Shown here: positions 7,664-16,046 of the stretch, piece after piece
Layout: the number at the start of each line of letters is the position of its first letter
How positions within the stretch are numbered: the first letter of the stretch is position 1
Origin: TMP-24 sp046348855
GTDB taxonomy: Bacteria; Pseudomonadota; Alphaproteobacteria; Rhodobacterales; Rhodobacteraceae
Length of the DNA: 64,000 bases
Assembly: GCA_046348855.1 (NCBI GenBank)
Contig: JAXMDK010000010.1
Location: 62,001-126,000, forward strand
Reading direction: 5' to 3'
The notes under the pieces: model-generated
The model's database searches: none
Told to the model about the DNA's origin: nothing
What the model saw: only the letters and a program-made list of their open reading frames with translations
Position numbers and translations under genes: made by a program

Positions 7664-7837
7664 GCAGCCTTCGCCGATTCAACGACCGTGGCGTGGCTTC
7701 TGGCGGCCGGTCACAGGTGGAATGTGCTCCTGGCCCGCAACGACAGCCGCACCGCCTTCGCCGCCCTGGGCGTTCTGTTCACCACCGGCCCGACCGGCAC
7801 GAACGTCAACGATTTCCGCGCGGTGTTTGTGACCTGA
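7664..7837 (+). pseudogene. C-terminal remnant of a glycerate 2-kinase (GckA/TtuD, MOFRL family)
   Basis: The last 57 codons of this frame read AAFADSTTVAWLLAAG, then LLARNDSRTAF and TGPTGTNVNDFRAV, ending in a stop at 7835-7837. This matches the C-terminus of MOFRL-family glycerate kinases, which end in a conserved TGPTxTNVNDxR segment. The rest of the ~420-residue enzyme is missing: upstream is ubiV, whose frame is intact. It therefore appears to be a truncated leftover of a gene once present here. The 239-base gap between ubiV and the next gene holds nothing else I recognise. Confidence 0.7.
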
Positions 7838-7847
7838 CCGCCATGCT

Positions 7848-8756
7848 TCAGAACAGTGGTGCGAAGCGGTCGGGCAGGCGGTAAAGTTCGCGGCTGCGGC
7901 CGCCGCCCCAGAAGATCACCGTTTCCTCGTGCAGGGCCTGCTGTTCATCGATCATCTTGCGGCGAAAGTCGGCAAGTTCGGCATCTTCGCGCACCGGCAC
8001 CAGTTGCGACAGCTTGCGGAAGGTTTCCAGATCCTTCGACCAGGCGACACCTTCGCCTTCCTGGTCGCGGGCGGTGTCCATCGCCTCGCGCAGCGACTTG
8101 CGGCCGGTCAGCCGGGCGATCGTCTGGGTCTCGTCGTAGAAACGCAGGTGGACAAGGTAGAGATGCGGGTCGAGGTAGCGCGGCTTGTGCAGGTTGGCAT
8201 GTCCGCCCGACGTGAAGTGGCTTTCGCGCCGAAGGATGCAGGGTTTGGAATAGTTGGCATTGGCGCGGAAGTTGCGGCGGCGCGACAGGATGGTTTCGCC
8301 GGGAAGGATCGGTTCGGGTTCCAGCGCCGCGTTGTGGACCAACTCGATCCCGAAGGGGCAGATCGACTTAGGCGCGTCGGGCCGGTCGTAACGCCAGAGA
8401 TAGGTCTGCAAGTTGGGCGCCACGTCTGGGTCGACGATCACCACCTCGTCGACGTCGCCGGCGATGACCCAGTTGAAATAGCGCAGAAGCCCGTTGGCGA
8501 ACTGCGAGATCAGCGACCAGCGGCGGCGGTCCATGCGGAACATGGTCGGATCGCGCGGCAGGGCGATGACATTGCAGCCCTGGGCGATGCGCCGGTGTTC
8601 GGGGTCGCCGCCGTGGCTGAGCACGTAAAGGTGCCGGCGTTCGAACTGGCGGGCGTAATAGTCGACCCAGCGGCGCAGGAATTCATGGTCCTGGTAGGCC
8701 ATGGTCAGGGCCGCGCAGGGCGCCTTGGTCGGGTCGAGCGTCGGGCGGTCGGCCAT
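7848..8756 (-). CDS. family 2-like glycosyltransferase (paralogue A)
   Basis: A 302-residue protein with a compact GT-A-like pattern: an N-terminal YQDHEFLRRWVDYY segment, LSHGGDPEH at about 47-54 and a metal-binding DxD (Asp101-Val-Asp103 in AGDVDEV). It resembles proteins in the Glyco_tranf_2_4 group. It is clearly paralogous to the protein at 10726-11622, sharing VDYY, LSHGGDPEH, GDVDE, NANY.KPCI and LDPHLYL blocks. Last gene of the ten-gene minus-strand run; its start overlaps the preceding stop. Donor and acceptor cannot be read from sequence. Probably cytosolic; no signal peptide. Confidence 0.75.
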   Translation of the reverse strand: MADRPTLDPTKAPCAALTMAYQDHEFLRRWVDYYARQFERRHLYVLSHGGDPEHRRIAQGCNVIALPRDPTMFRMDRRRWSLISQFANGLLRYFNWVIAGDVDEVVIVDPDVAPNLQTYLWRYDRPDAPKSICPFGIELVHNAALEPEPILPGETILSRRRNFRANANYSKPCILRRESHFTSGGHANLHKPRYLDPHLYLVHLRFYDETQTIARLTGRKSLREAMDTARDQEGEGVAWSKDLETFRKLSQLVPVREDAELADFRRKMIDEQQALHEETVIFWGGGRSRELYRLPDRFAPLF

Positions 8757-9532
8757 CAGCCCCCCCAGCCCGGCAGGGCCTGAAGCGCCGCCGCCAGCAC
8801 CGCCGCGCCATAGGCGGGGTTCTTGTGTTCCATGTCGCCGGTCTCAAGGCAGTTCTCGACACCAAAGTCGGGGTGGGTCAGGACCGCGCCGGTGACGGTG
8901 TGCGCGGGCTGGGGCAGGAAAGTCACGCCATCCTCGGCGGCTATGCGGACCAGGCTGGCCCACAGCCGGGCGCTGTCGCCGGCATCGCCCGAAGCGGTGG
9001 CAGCGGGATAGGCGGCCTCCCACCCGTGGGGCAGGCCGGCGGTGGGCAGGGACGGCGGCGAAAACAGGATGCGCGCCCGGCCGGTTGCCGCAAAACGGCA
9101 GGCAAAGCCGTAGGTCGTCGAATTGGCGAACGTGTCGCGCGCCAGCCGCGCCATCAGGCCGGTCGACAGAAAATCGCCATCGGCGCGGGCCTGGGCGGCC
9201 ATCATGAACAGGTGGCTGACATAGAGCCGGCAGCCGACGAACAGCACCGCGTCGAAATCCGCCACCGGCAGGAAGCGGCGGCCCCGGTCGTTGAACTTGG
9301 CAAAGCGGTCGGCGGTATAGTCGTCGGCGGGCACGATTGCCTCGTCGCGGTAGTCGAGAAACCGGAACCGCTTGCCGACATGGCCCCAGTATTCGACATC
9401 AAAACGGTCGAGGCTGGCCAGCCCCTGGCGATGGGCCATGCGCACGCAGGCATAGTGGCTGTCGCCAAAGATCGCCAGGCGCGGCAGGGGCCGGCTTTGG
9501 CTTTGGGGCAGGGCGCTAGCGGCTGAAGGCAT
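8756..9532 (-). CDS. SGNH-like protein of unknown function paired with a GSCFA protein
   Basis: A 258-residue protein. A GDSH motif (residues 23-26, IFGDSHYACVR) resembles block I of SGNH hydrolases, and a DMEHKNPAYG segment near the C-terminus may supply the Asp/His pair of block V. The ATG at 9532 lies 17 bases inside the upstream GSCFA gene; an earlier in-frame start would add a long arginine-rich extension lying wholly within that gene. The fold is inferred from motifs only. Beside GSCFA and glycosyltransferase genes, an O-acyl-modifying or esterase role on a glycan is plausible but unproven. Confidence 0.6.
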   Translation of the reverse strand: MPSAASALPQSQSRPLPRLAIFGDSHYACVRMAHRQGLASLDRFDVEYWGHVGKRFRFLDYRDEAIVPADDYTADRFAKFNDRGRRFLPVADFDAVLFVGCRLYVSHLFMMAAQARADGDFLSTGLMARLARDTFANSTTYGFACRFAATGRARILFSPPSLPTAGLPHGWEAAYPAATASGDAGDSARLWASLVRIAAEDGVTFLPQPAHTVTGAVLTHPDFGVENCLETGDMEHKNPAYGAAVLAAALQALPGWGG

Positions 9533-10661
9533 TGAGGATTTCTTCTTCGCAACGGATTTCGGCTGCGCTGTCTTCGGCAGATGGCGGTTCGGGGGGCGGT
9601 TCAACCGGCGCCTTTCCCGCGGGCGCGCGCACGGGCTGCGGTGCCGAACCCGTTGCGGGCACACCAGCCGGGGGCGCCTTTCCCGCGGGCGCGCGCACGG
9701 GCGGCGGGTAGGCCGTGGCCTGATCGCGGAAGAAGTTCGCCATCACGAAATCCACCCCGGCCTGGGTGACGCTGCGCATGTTCGGCGCAAAGAACATGCC
9801 CCGGTAGGCGGGGTGGGTGATGATCTCGTAACTGGGGAAATAGTCGACGGTCGCATGGTCCTGGGCCAGCTGCCCGGCGACGGCGCGCAGCAGCGACTTG
9901 GAATGGCTGGTCGCCAGCAGGACATGCTGGCCCGAGGCCGTCGCCGTCAGCGGCACCGGCGAAACCGTCAGCAGCACCCGAAGCCCGCGATTGGCGCGGA
10001 ACAGGATCCGCAGCGCGACCGACATGTCCTGGGCCAGGGTGCGGTAGTCGTGGTTGACGAAGACATGCGCCTCGGGGTCGAAGCGGCCGGCGATCGTGCC
10101 GGGGCAGATCGCATATTCATACCCGCCCTCGCGCCGCTGCCAGCTTTCGGTCAGGCCCAGGGTAAAGACCAGGACATTGGCCTGCTGCACTGCCGCCTGC
10201 ACCGCCGCCAGCGTCACCGCGCGCGAGGCGGCAAGCTCCTCGGCGCTGGCAAAGCCGCCGGGTTCGACGCCGGGGCGGAACGGGTCGTAAAGGCGGCCAT
10301 CCTTTTCCCAGACTTCGGCCGGCGGTTCCGATCCGCCAAAGGCCCATTCCAGCCACTGGCGTAGCATCCGGGGCGTGTAGATGTTGCCGGTGCGAAAGCT
10401 GAAGGTGCCGTAGTGGTAGTCCTTGCGCTGCTCCGGGGTCAGGCCCTTTGGCCCCGGCTCGCAATCCAGCCAGCGGTAGCCGCGCGCCACCAAGGCCCGG
10501 CTGAAATGCTGGGCAAAGCAGGACCCGGCGGTGACGATGCGGCTGCGTTTCGTCACTTCGAACTTGGGGGTCCAGAGGCCGGAAATGTCGAAGGGCGAGC
10601 GGTCGGCCACCGCCGTTCGCCAGAAGCGGTCGGGGGGCAGGGCTTCGTAAGGATGGCTCAC
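9516..10661 (-). CDS. GSCFA-domain protein
   Basis: A 381-residue protein with the family-naming motif GSCFA at residues 46-50 (TAGSCFAQHFS), followed by FTLGLTESW and HDYRTLAQDM blocks typical of the family. GSCFA proteins are SGNH-hydrolase relatives of uncertain activity, often encoded with polysaccharide genes. A GTG start at 10661 is preceded by AGGAG. The C-terminal ~60 residues are proline/alanine-rich low-complexity sequence containing two copies of VRAPAGKAP, encoded by a 30-bp direct repeat. The following gene starts inside its 3' end, implying coupled expression. Confidence 0.82.
   Translation of the reverse strand: MSHPYEALPPDRFWRTAVADRSPFDISGLWTPKFEVTKRSRIVTAGSCFAQHFSRALVARGYRWLDCEPGPKGLTPEQRKDYHYGTFSFRTGNIYTPRMLRQWLEWAFGGSEPPAEVWEKDGRLYDPFRPGVEPGGFASAEELAASRAVTLAAVQAAVQQANVLVFTLGLTESWQRREGGYEYAICPGTIAGRFDPEAHVFVNHDYRTLAQDMSVALRILFRANRGLRVLLTVSPVPLTATASGQHVLLATSHSKSLLRAVAGQLAQDHATVDYFPSYEIITHPAYRGMFFAPNMRSVTQAGVDFVMANFFRDQATAYPPPVRAPAGKAPPAGVPATGSAPQPVRAPAGKAPVEPPPEPPSAEDSAAEIRCEEEILNAFSR
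9607..9702. repeat. two copies of a 30-bp direct repeat inside the GSCFA gene
   Basis: The same 30 bases occur at 9607-9636 and 9673-9702, beginning GGCGCCTTTCCCGCGGGCGC. They encode the repeated VRAPAGKAP in the tail of the GSCFA protein. This looks like a slippage-prone linker; copy number may vary between strains. Confidence 0.9.
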
Positions 10662-10725
10662 CGCTCGCTCCTGTTTTTGCGAAGGCTAGCATGGGCGCGC
10701 GGGCAGGGCCAAGGCCGGATCGAGC

Positions 10726-11622
10726 TCAGAACACCTGCGAAAACCGTTCCGGCAGGCGGTAGACGCCACGCGGCCGGGCGCCGCCGGGGGCCCAGAACAC
10801 CACCTTCTTCTGTCGCCAGCCGTCGACCATTTCCTTGCGGAATTCCGGGAAATCCACCGTTTCGGTGCGCGGCTTTTCCTTGATCAGCGCCTGATAGGTT
10901 TCCCAGGCGGTATCCCAGCCGGTCTTGTCGCGTTCGACATCCTCCAGCGCGCCGCTTTGCAGGTTGCGCTGGGCGCGGCGGGTGGCCAGGCGCTGTTCGG
11001 TCATTCCGTAGTCGATGAAGCGCAGGTGAAAGAGATAGAGATGCGGGTCGAGGTAAAGCTTCGGGTGGTTGGCATAGTGGCCGCCCGGCACGAATTCCAC
11101 CAGGTCGCGGACGATGCAGGGCTTGGCATAGTTGGCGTTCAGCCGGAACAGGCGGCGCACGTCAAGGATCGGGCGGCCGTCGCTGATCGGTTCGGGCTCC
11201 AGCGTCGGGTTGTGGACCATCTCGATGGCGAAGGGGGTGATGACCTTGGGCCGGTCGCGCCCGCCGCCCAGCCTTGCGACATATTCCGGCAAGGAACCGC
11301 CGACCGCCGGGTCGACGACCACGATTTCATCGACATCGCCGCAGATCACCCAGTTATAGAACCGGGTGAAGCCCGAGGTGAAGCGCGACAGCATCTGCCA
11401 GCGGCGCTGGTTGAAGCAGTTCCGCGTCGGGTCGTGGGGTAGGTAGATGACGTTCGCACCCTCGGCGATGCGCTGATGTTCGGGGTCGCCGCCGTGGGAC
11501 AGGACGAACAGGTTCTCGCGCCCCAGTTGGGCGCCGTAATAGTCGACCCAGCGCTTCAGAAAGAAATGGTCGCCCCCCACCATCGTGATGGCGCACATCG
11601 GCGCGCGGGTCGCATCCATCAT
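10726..11622 (-). CDS. family 2-like glycosyltransferase (paralogue B)
   Basis: A 298-residue paralogue of the protein at 7848-8756, with the same layout: an early VDYYGAQLGRENLFVLSHGG region, DxD (Asp96-Val-Asp98 in CGDVDEI) and LDPHLYLFHLRF in the C-terminal half. Two adjacent ATGs (11622 and 11619) can serve as start, both overlapping the preceding hydrolase stop. The duplication around a GSCFA/SGNH pair suggests each copy transfers a related sugar in one glycan pathway. A 64-base gap separates it from the GSCFA gene. Confidence 0.75.
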   Translation of the reverse strand: MMDATRAPMCAITMVGGDHFFLKRWVDYYGAQLGRENLFVLSHGGDPEHQRIAEGANVIYLPHDPTRNCFNQRRWQMLSRFTSGFTRFYNWVICGDVDEIVVVDPAVGGSLPEYVARLGGGRDRPKVITPFAIEMVHNPTLEPEPISDGRPILDVRRLFRLNANYAKPCIVRDLVEFVPGGHYANHPKLYLDPHLYLFHLRFIDYGMTEQRLATRRAQRNLQSGALEDVERDKTGWDTAWETYQALIKEKPRTETVDFPEFRKEMVDGWRQKKVVFWAPGGARPRGVYRLPERFSQVF

Positions 11623-12566
11623 GGCCGCGCCCCGCTGGCCTTGTCCTGCAGTTGCGCGCGCGCCTGGCGGAAGGCACGGCGGGCGAACATCAGATCCTCG
11701 GTCCCGAGCATGACCTTGCAGGCTCCCATCGTCAGCTTGGGGTGGCGGCCGGCGGCCATCGCCTCAGTGATGGCGCGCTGCCATTTGCTGACGGTGCGGC
11801 GGGCGCGGTAGGCTTGCCAGAAGGCGGGGCCGACGTGATCGCGTTCGACCACTTCGCGCAACAGCGCCGGCAGCGCGCCGGATTTCAGCACCACGCGGAC
11901 GGCTTCGTGGGTGGCGTGGCCGGCCCGCAGCAGCTGGACGTTCGCTCCGGCCATCCGGCGGGCATGGGCGCGGTCTTCGGGGGTGAACGGGTCGTAGACC
12001 AGAAAGACCTTGCGGATGTAGGGGATGGCGGCGGCGGCATCGAGAAAGGGCATCCCCTCCCAGTTCGACTTGCGCACCGCGAAGGGAAAGCGCTGTTCGA
12101 AGGGGGCGATGACCTTGTTCATCGTGCTTTGGGCGCTGAAGGCCAGCACCCGCGAGTCCGGGATCAGCGGCGCAAAGTTCAGCGCGCCGAAGCCGCCCAT
12201 CGAGGCGCCGGTCAGCACCACCCGGCGGAAGGCGCGGAAAAAGCCGGTCTCCTCCAGCCGCCGCAGCAGGGCGGGGGCATCGTCCTGCCGATACCAGTCC
12301 TTCGCCCGGCTCTGCACCCCCAGGACGGAATAGCCCAGCTCGGCCAACCGGCGGTCCAGCCAGGGGCCGCGCGGCCAGCCTTCGTCGATCGTGGCCAGAT
12401 TGTCGAAGCTGACGATCAGCACGTCAGACCGGCGTTCGAACCACAGGCTGGCCTTCGGCGCCTCGATCAGGAAGCGCGCCGCGCCGGGTGCGGCCTCGAA
12501 CGGCAGGACCGGCGGCAGGGCGATGGCGGCGGGTGGGGGGTCGTCTTCAATGGCTGCGTCGGTCAT
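11619..12566 (-). CDS. alpha/beta-hydrolase-fold protein
   Basis: A 315-residue cytosolic protein with a textbook nucleophile elbow, GASMGG (Ser122), and a late AGHATHEAV segment that can supply the catalytic histidine; an acid residue is likely in the YDPFTPEDRAH stretch. It resembles the esterase-like hydrolases found beside glycan genes in Rhodobacteraceae. The ATG at 12566 was chosen because the open frame upstream is a non-conserved, arginine-rich shadow of the neighbouring gene. Substrate unknown; an ester-linked glycan substituent is a reasonable guess from context. Confidence 0.7.
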   Translation of the reverse strand: MTDAAIEDDPPPAAIALPPVLPFEAAPGAARFLIEAPKASLWFERRSDVLIVSFDNLATIDEGWPRGPWLDRRLAELGYSVLGVQSRAKDWYRQDDAPALLRRLEETGFFRAFRRVVLTGASMGGFGALNFAPLIPDSRVLAFSAQSTMNKVIAPFEQRFPFAVRKSNWEGMPFLDAAAAIPYIRKVFLVYDPFTPEDRAHARRMAGANVQLLRAGHATHEAVRVVLKSGALPALLREVVERDHVGPAFWQAYRARRTVSKWQRAITEAMAAGRHPKLTMGACKVMLGTEDLMFARRAFRQARAQLQDKASGARP

Positions 12567-12574
12567 GCGGCCCC

Positions 12575-13336
12575 TCAGTATTGCCAGCGGGCGTAGGACT
12601 GAAGCGCCGCCATCTGGTCGGCATCCTCCACCCCGCGCGGGGCGAGAAGCGCGCGGCCCGGCCAGAACACCACATCGGCAATGCGGGCATTGCCCAGCGT
12701 CTTGGTCAGCCCCTTGCGGTGGCCCCGGCAGCCGATGAACAGGTCGACCGGCCCCTGCACGCCATCCAGCTTTCCGCGGCTTTCGGCCTGTATAGAGCCT
12801 GTTTTCAGCAGAAGCCGGGTCCTGTCCCAGCTGACGATCACCAGCCGGAAGTCGGGCTGGCGGTTGGGCAGCGGCAGTTCGACGCCGACCCCGCCGGCGC
12901 GGTCCTTGGCGACCAGCAGCCCGTCGGTGTGCGACAGGAAGAACAGGTTGGCGCCGTCGGCGGGACCAAGGCGCAGCGACAGCAGCGTGCGCGCCTCTGC
13001 CTCGGGCGCGGCGTAGATGACGGCAAGCGTGAAGCGGTCGGCCTCGGGCGCGATGTCGGGGACGACGAAGCCGCCGTTGACCTCGGTGCGCAGTTGCAGG
13101 ATCGGATGGCCGCAATGATCGGCGGTTTCGCTTCGGCCGGCATTGGCGGCGGCGGGAACGGCGCTGCGGGTGCCGGCCATCGGCGCCCAGGCCGTCACCA
13201 CGCCCGCCTCGATCCGCGCCTGCGCCGGGCGGGCCGCCAGCCAGAAGGCCCCGGCACCGGCCAGCCGGTCGCGGAACGTTTCGGTTTCATCGCCAAGAAG
13301 CGCGCCAGAGGGCAGGGATTGGTCCAGGGTCAGCAT
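12575..13336 (-). CDS. uncharacterised beta-rich protein in the glycan cluster
   Basis: A 253-residue protein I do not recognise confidently. Alternating hydrophobic strands (FTLAVIYAAPE, TLLSLRLGP, FRLVIVSWDRTRLLLK, VDLFIGCRGH) followed by IADVVFWPGRALL suggest a concanavalin/LamG-like jelly roll, a fold common in carbohydrate-binding modules. There is no signal peptide. The ATG at 13336 is one base from the preceding gene's stop, and it ends 8 bases before the hydrolase gene, so it belongs to the same transcript. Confidence 0.6.
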   Translation of the reverse strand: MLTLDQSLPSGALLGDETETFRDRLAGAGAFWLAARPAQARIEAGVVTAWAPMAGTRSAVPAAANAGRSETADHCGHPILQLRTEVNGGFVVPDIAPEADRFTLAVIYAAPEAEARTLLSLRLGPADGANLFFLSHTDGLLVAKDRAGGVGVELPLPNRQPDFRLVIVSWDRTRLLLKTGSIQAESRGKLDGVQGPVDLFIGCRGHRKGLTKTLGNARIADVVFWPGRALLAPRGVEDADQMAALQSYARWQY

Positions 13337-13337
13337 G

Positions 13338-14150
13338 TCAGCCTTCCAGCGCCCGTGCCGGGTCGATCCCCAGTTCGGCGCACATGCGCTGGGCGTAGGA
13401 CCCGGCCAGCGGCGGGTTCTTGCGCCACCAGGGGCGGGTGGCATTGGTGTAAAGGTGGACCGAAACCGTCTTGTCGGTAAAATGCCGTTCGACCGCGCTG
13501 TAGGGATCGTAGAAAATGTCGTTCAACTGGAATGGCACCGGATACAGCGCATCCGGCGTCATCGCCCGGTCGACATCGCCTGTCTGGCGCGCGAACCAGG
13601 TGAAGGCCTGCGGGCCAAAGGCAGTACGCTCGGCCTTGTAGATGCGCACGGCATGGGGCAGGCCGGGATCCTGGCGGTCCATCTTGCGGCGCTGGCCCTT
13701 GTCCCACCAAGCCGGATAGTCGGGCAGGTTGTCGTAATAATCCAGCAGCTGGTCCATCAGCTCGCAGTCCGGCGGCAACCCGACGACCCCGCAGTTCAAC
13801 GCCCCGCGCATGCCGTGGCCGGCATAGACATAGTCCCATTCGTCCGGGAAGGGCCGATAGCAGAAGGCATCGCAATCGATCCACAGCGCGCCGGTCTTGC
13901 GGATCATCTTGTAGCGGAACACGTTCGACAGGAACGAGGCGCTGGTCGCCTCGACCACGGCCATGTCGATATCCATGATTTCGGATGCAGGCCGCACCTC
14001 GACCCCTTTCGGTGCGTTCCTGACCCGGTCGGTGCAATAGAGCGTTACCGGATGGCCGTGGCGCAGGTGCGATTCCAGCGCCAGCAGGTTCAGGTAGTGC
14101 AGGCTTTCGCCGATCCAGAGCGAGGCGACGGGGCGGCGGGTCGGGGGCAT
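13338..14150 (-). CDS. DXD-containing glycosyltransferase (GT32/alpha-1,4-glycosyltransferase-like)
   Basis: A 270-residue protein. The order of blocks (LWIGESLHYLNLLALES near the N-terminus, then LWIDCDAFC with Asp92-Cys-Asp94, then ALNCGVVGLP) is that of bacterial GT32/Gb3-synthase-like transferases, which use a DxD to bind a metal-nucleotide-sugar. It is flanked by another transferase and a beta-rich protein in the same operon. A second GT32-like protein is at 43231-44217. Acceptor and sugar cannot be predicted. Confidence 0.75.
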   Translation of the reverse strand: MPPTRRPVASLWIGESLHYLNLLALESHLRHGHPVTLYCTDRVRNAPKGVEVRPASEIMDIDMAVVEATSASFLSNVFRYKMIRKTGALWIDCDAFCYRPFPDEWDYVYAGHGMRGALNCGVVGLPPDCELMDQLLDYYDNLPDYPAWWDKGQRRKMDRQDPGLPHAVRIYKAERTAFGPQAFTWFARQTGDVDRAMTPDALYPVPFQLNDIFYDPYSAVERHFTDKTVSVHLYTNATRPWWRKNPPLAGSYAQRMCAELGIDPARALEG

Positions 14151-14208
14151 GCGGGCACTTTCCAGGGAACGGGAACCGGAGCCACCATCGGCCCCGGCGC
14201 GGTGCGGG

Positions 14209-16014
14209 TCAACTGCGCAGGTAGAGAAGCGAGCCGCCGTCGAGCGCCTTCGGCTGTTCGGTCAGGCCAAGGGCGGCGAGCGCGGGGCCGTAGGCTTCGC
14301 GCAGGCCGGGGGCCTCGACGCTTTCGGTGACGGGCAGCAGGACCCGTGCCACGCCTGCCATTTCGGGCAGGGCGAAGATGGCGGGTGGCAATTGCATCGG
14401 GACAAGGCGCAGGGCGTCGGGGCGGAAGTTGGCCAGCAGATCGGCGAGGCCCGACCAGCCGCCTTCGCCATCGCCCGCCGCGCGCAACGGGCGGTCGGAA
14501 AAGCCGATGCTGTCGGACCGGTCGGCGAACTGGGCGCGGGCGATGGCGCGGCCGGTTTCCACCAGCGCCGGCCGGTCGTCCTGCGTCAGCACCTGCAGGT
14601 CGGGGAACGTCAACCGCGCCTTCAGCGCGATGAAGCCGATGCCGCCGCCCAGGTCGAGAAAGCGGGCTGTGCCGGTCAGGTAAGCGCCGATGTTGCGCGC
14701 ATGCCGGCGGTCGAACTTGCCGGCCTGCACCGCCTCGAGCGCGGCGGGCGTGAAGATCCGCGGATCGACGGGCAGGGTGATGCCCTGGTTGTCGGCCCAT
14801 TCCAGCGGAATGTCGGCCGACAGGTCGACCGGCCCGGCGACATAGGGCGAGGCATAGCCCGATCCCCAGCCGGGCGGCGTTTCGGTGCGGCGTTCCTCTT
14901 TCGGCCGGGCGGCACGGCGCTGTTCCAGTTTCGACTGCACGGCGGCCACCGCCACCGGGTCGCGCGCCTTGGGTGGCTTGGCGACCACCTGGGTCAGGGG
15001 CACAAGGCTCGCCTCGACCAGCGACTGGACCAGCGCCTGATAGGCTTCGGACGCGCGGTATTCGGCCAGCCGCGCCTCGGCCCGCGCATGGGCGGCGTCA
15101 TGCAGGCGCGCCAGTTCGGGGTCGGCCAGCAGTTCGGCCATGATCTCGGCCCGGCGGGTGGCATGGCGGCGGATCTGCAGATCCTGCACTTCGTTGCGAT
15201 CCTGAAGCGACCAGTAGTCGGCGTTGTACTTGTCCTTCTTCAGGTTGGCGTTGCCGCGGAACTTGCGCAGGCTGTAGGCATCCATCGACTTCAGTGCATA
15301 GTGGTTGATTTGCGCCCAGTCGAAGCCCACCGTCCGGCGGATCGACCGCCAGCCGCGGAACTTGAACCAGTCCTCCAGCACCTTGCCCGAGCCGTTAACC
15401 CAGGTCACGGTTTCGGGATAGTCGGTATCCTTGTGCTGCGACTTGATGATCGGCCGGTGCATGCCCAGCCGCAGATAGCGGTGGTCGAACCGCAGCAGGG
15501 TCTTGACCCCCCAGCCCTTGTTCCAGAATGGGGGCGCAGCCATCGTGAACTGGTCGGTGATCGGCGCGCGCGACCAGTCGCGGATGCCGCCCGAGCCGAA
15601 GATGCGCCAGGTGATCACCATCGCGCTGGCGCCCATCGCGTTCAGGTCGGCGACCATGCCGTCCAGCGTGCCGGCCGGGTGGTTGATGCACAGGAATTCG
15701 TCAGCATCCAGCACCAGCAACCAGTCGGTGGCGCGCACCAGTTCGTCGTCATGGGCATGCTTCAGCATCGACGGGTGCGGCTTGACCCCCGGCGGCATGA
15801 TGTTGTCGCGGTGATGGACGCCGATATCCAGCGCCTGAAGCCGCTTCAGGATCGCGTCGGTGCCGTCACTGCAATCGTTGGTGTAGACCATCACCTCGGT
15901 GAAGCCGACCGCCAGGTGGTGGGCCACCCATTCGATGACGCCCGGCCCTTCGTCCTTCATCGTGGACAGGGCCATGAGCGATCCGTGCGGGCTGACGTTC
16001 TTCTTCAGGTTCAT
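14209..16014 (-). CDS. glycosyltransferase 2 / methyltransferase-like fusion protein
   Basis: A 601-residue two-part protein. The N-terminal ~330 residues are a Glyco_tranf_2_4-type transferase: MKDEGPGVIEWVAHHLAVGF, VMVYTNDCSDGT, and LVLDADEFL carrying the metal-binding acids. A charged helical linker follows. The C-terminal ~200 residues contain FLDLGGGIGFIALKAR, a glycine-rich motif I of SAM-dependent methyltransferases. The ATG at 16014 begins the conserved transferase. No clear ribosome-binding site is seen, so coupling to the gene 32 bases upstream is possible. The fusion suggests one protein adds a sugar and modifies it or a nearby residue. Confidence 0.72.
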   Translation of the reverse strand: MNLKKNVSPHGSLMALSTMKDEGPGVIEWVAHHLAVGFTEVMVYTNDCSDGTDAILKRLQALDIGVHHRDNIMPPGVKPHPSMLKHAHDDELVRATDWLLVLDADEFLCINHPAGTLDGMVADLNAMGASAMVITWRIFGSGGIRDWSRAPITDQFTMAAPPFWNKGWGVKTLLRFDHRYLRLGMHRPIIKSQHKDTDYPETVTWVNGSGKVLEDWFKFRGWRSIRRTVGFDWAQINHYALKSMDAYSLRKFRGNANLKKDKYNADYWSLQDRNEVQDLQIRRHATRRAEIMAELLADPELARLHDAAHARAEARLAEYRASEAYQALVQSLVEASLVPLTQVVAKPPKARDPVAVAAVQSKLEQRRAARPKEERRTETPPGWGSGYASPYVAGPVDLSADIPLEWADNQGITLPVDPRIFTPAALEAVQAGKFDRRHARNIGAYLTGTARFLDLGGGIGFIALKARLTFPDLQVLTQDDRPALVETGRAIARAQFADRSDSIGFSDRPLRAAGDGEGGWSGLADLLANFRPDALRLVPMQLPPAIFALPEMAGVARVLLPVTESVEAPGLREAYGPALAALGLTEQPKALDGGSLLYLRS

Positions 16015-16046
16015 CGGTCGGGCCGGTTTTATGCTGGAATAGTGAC

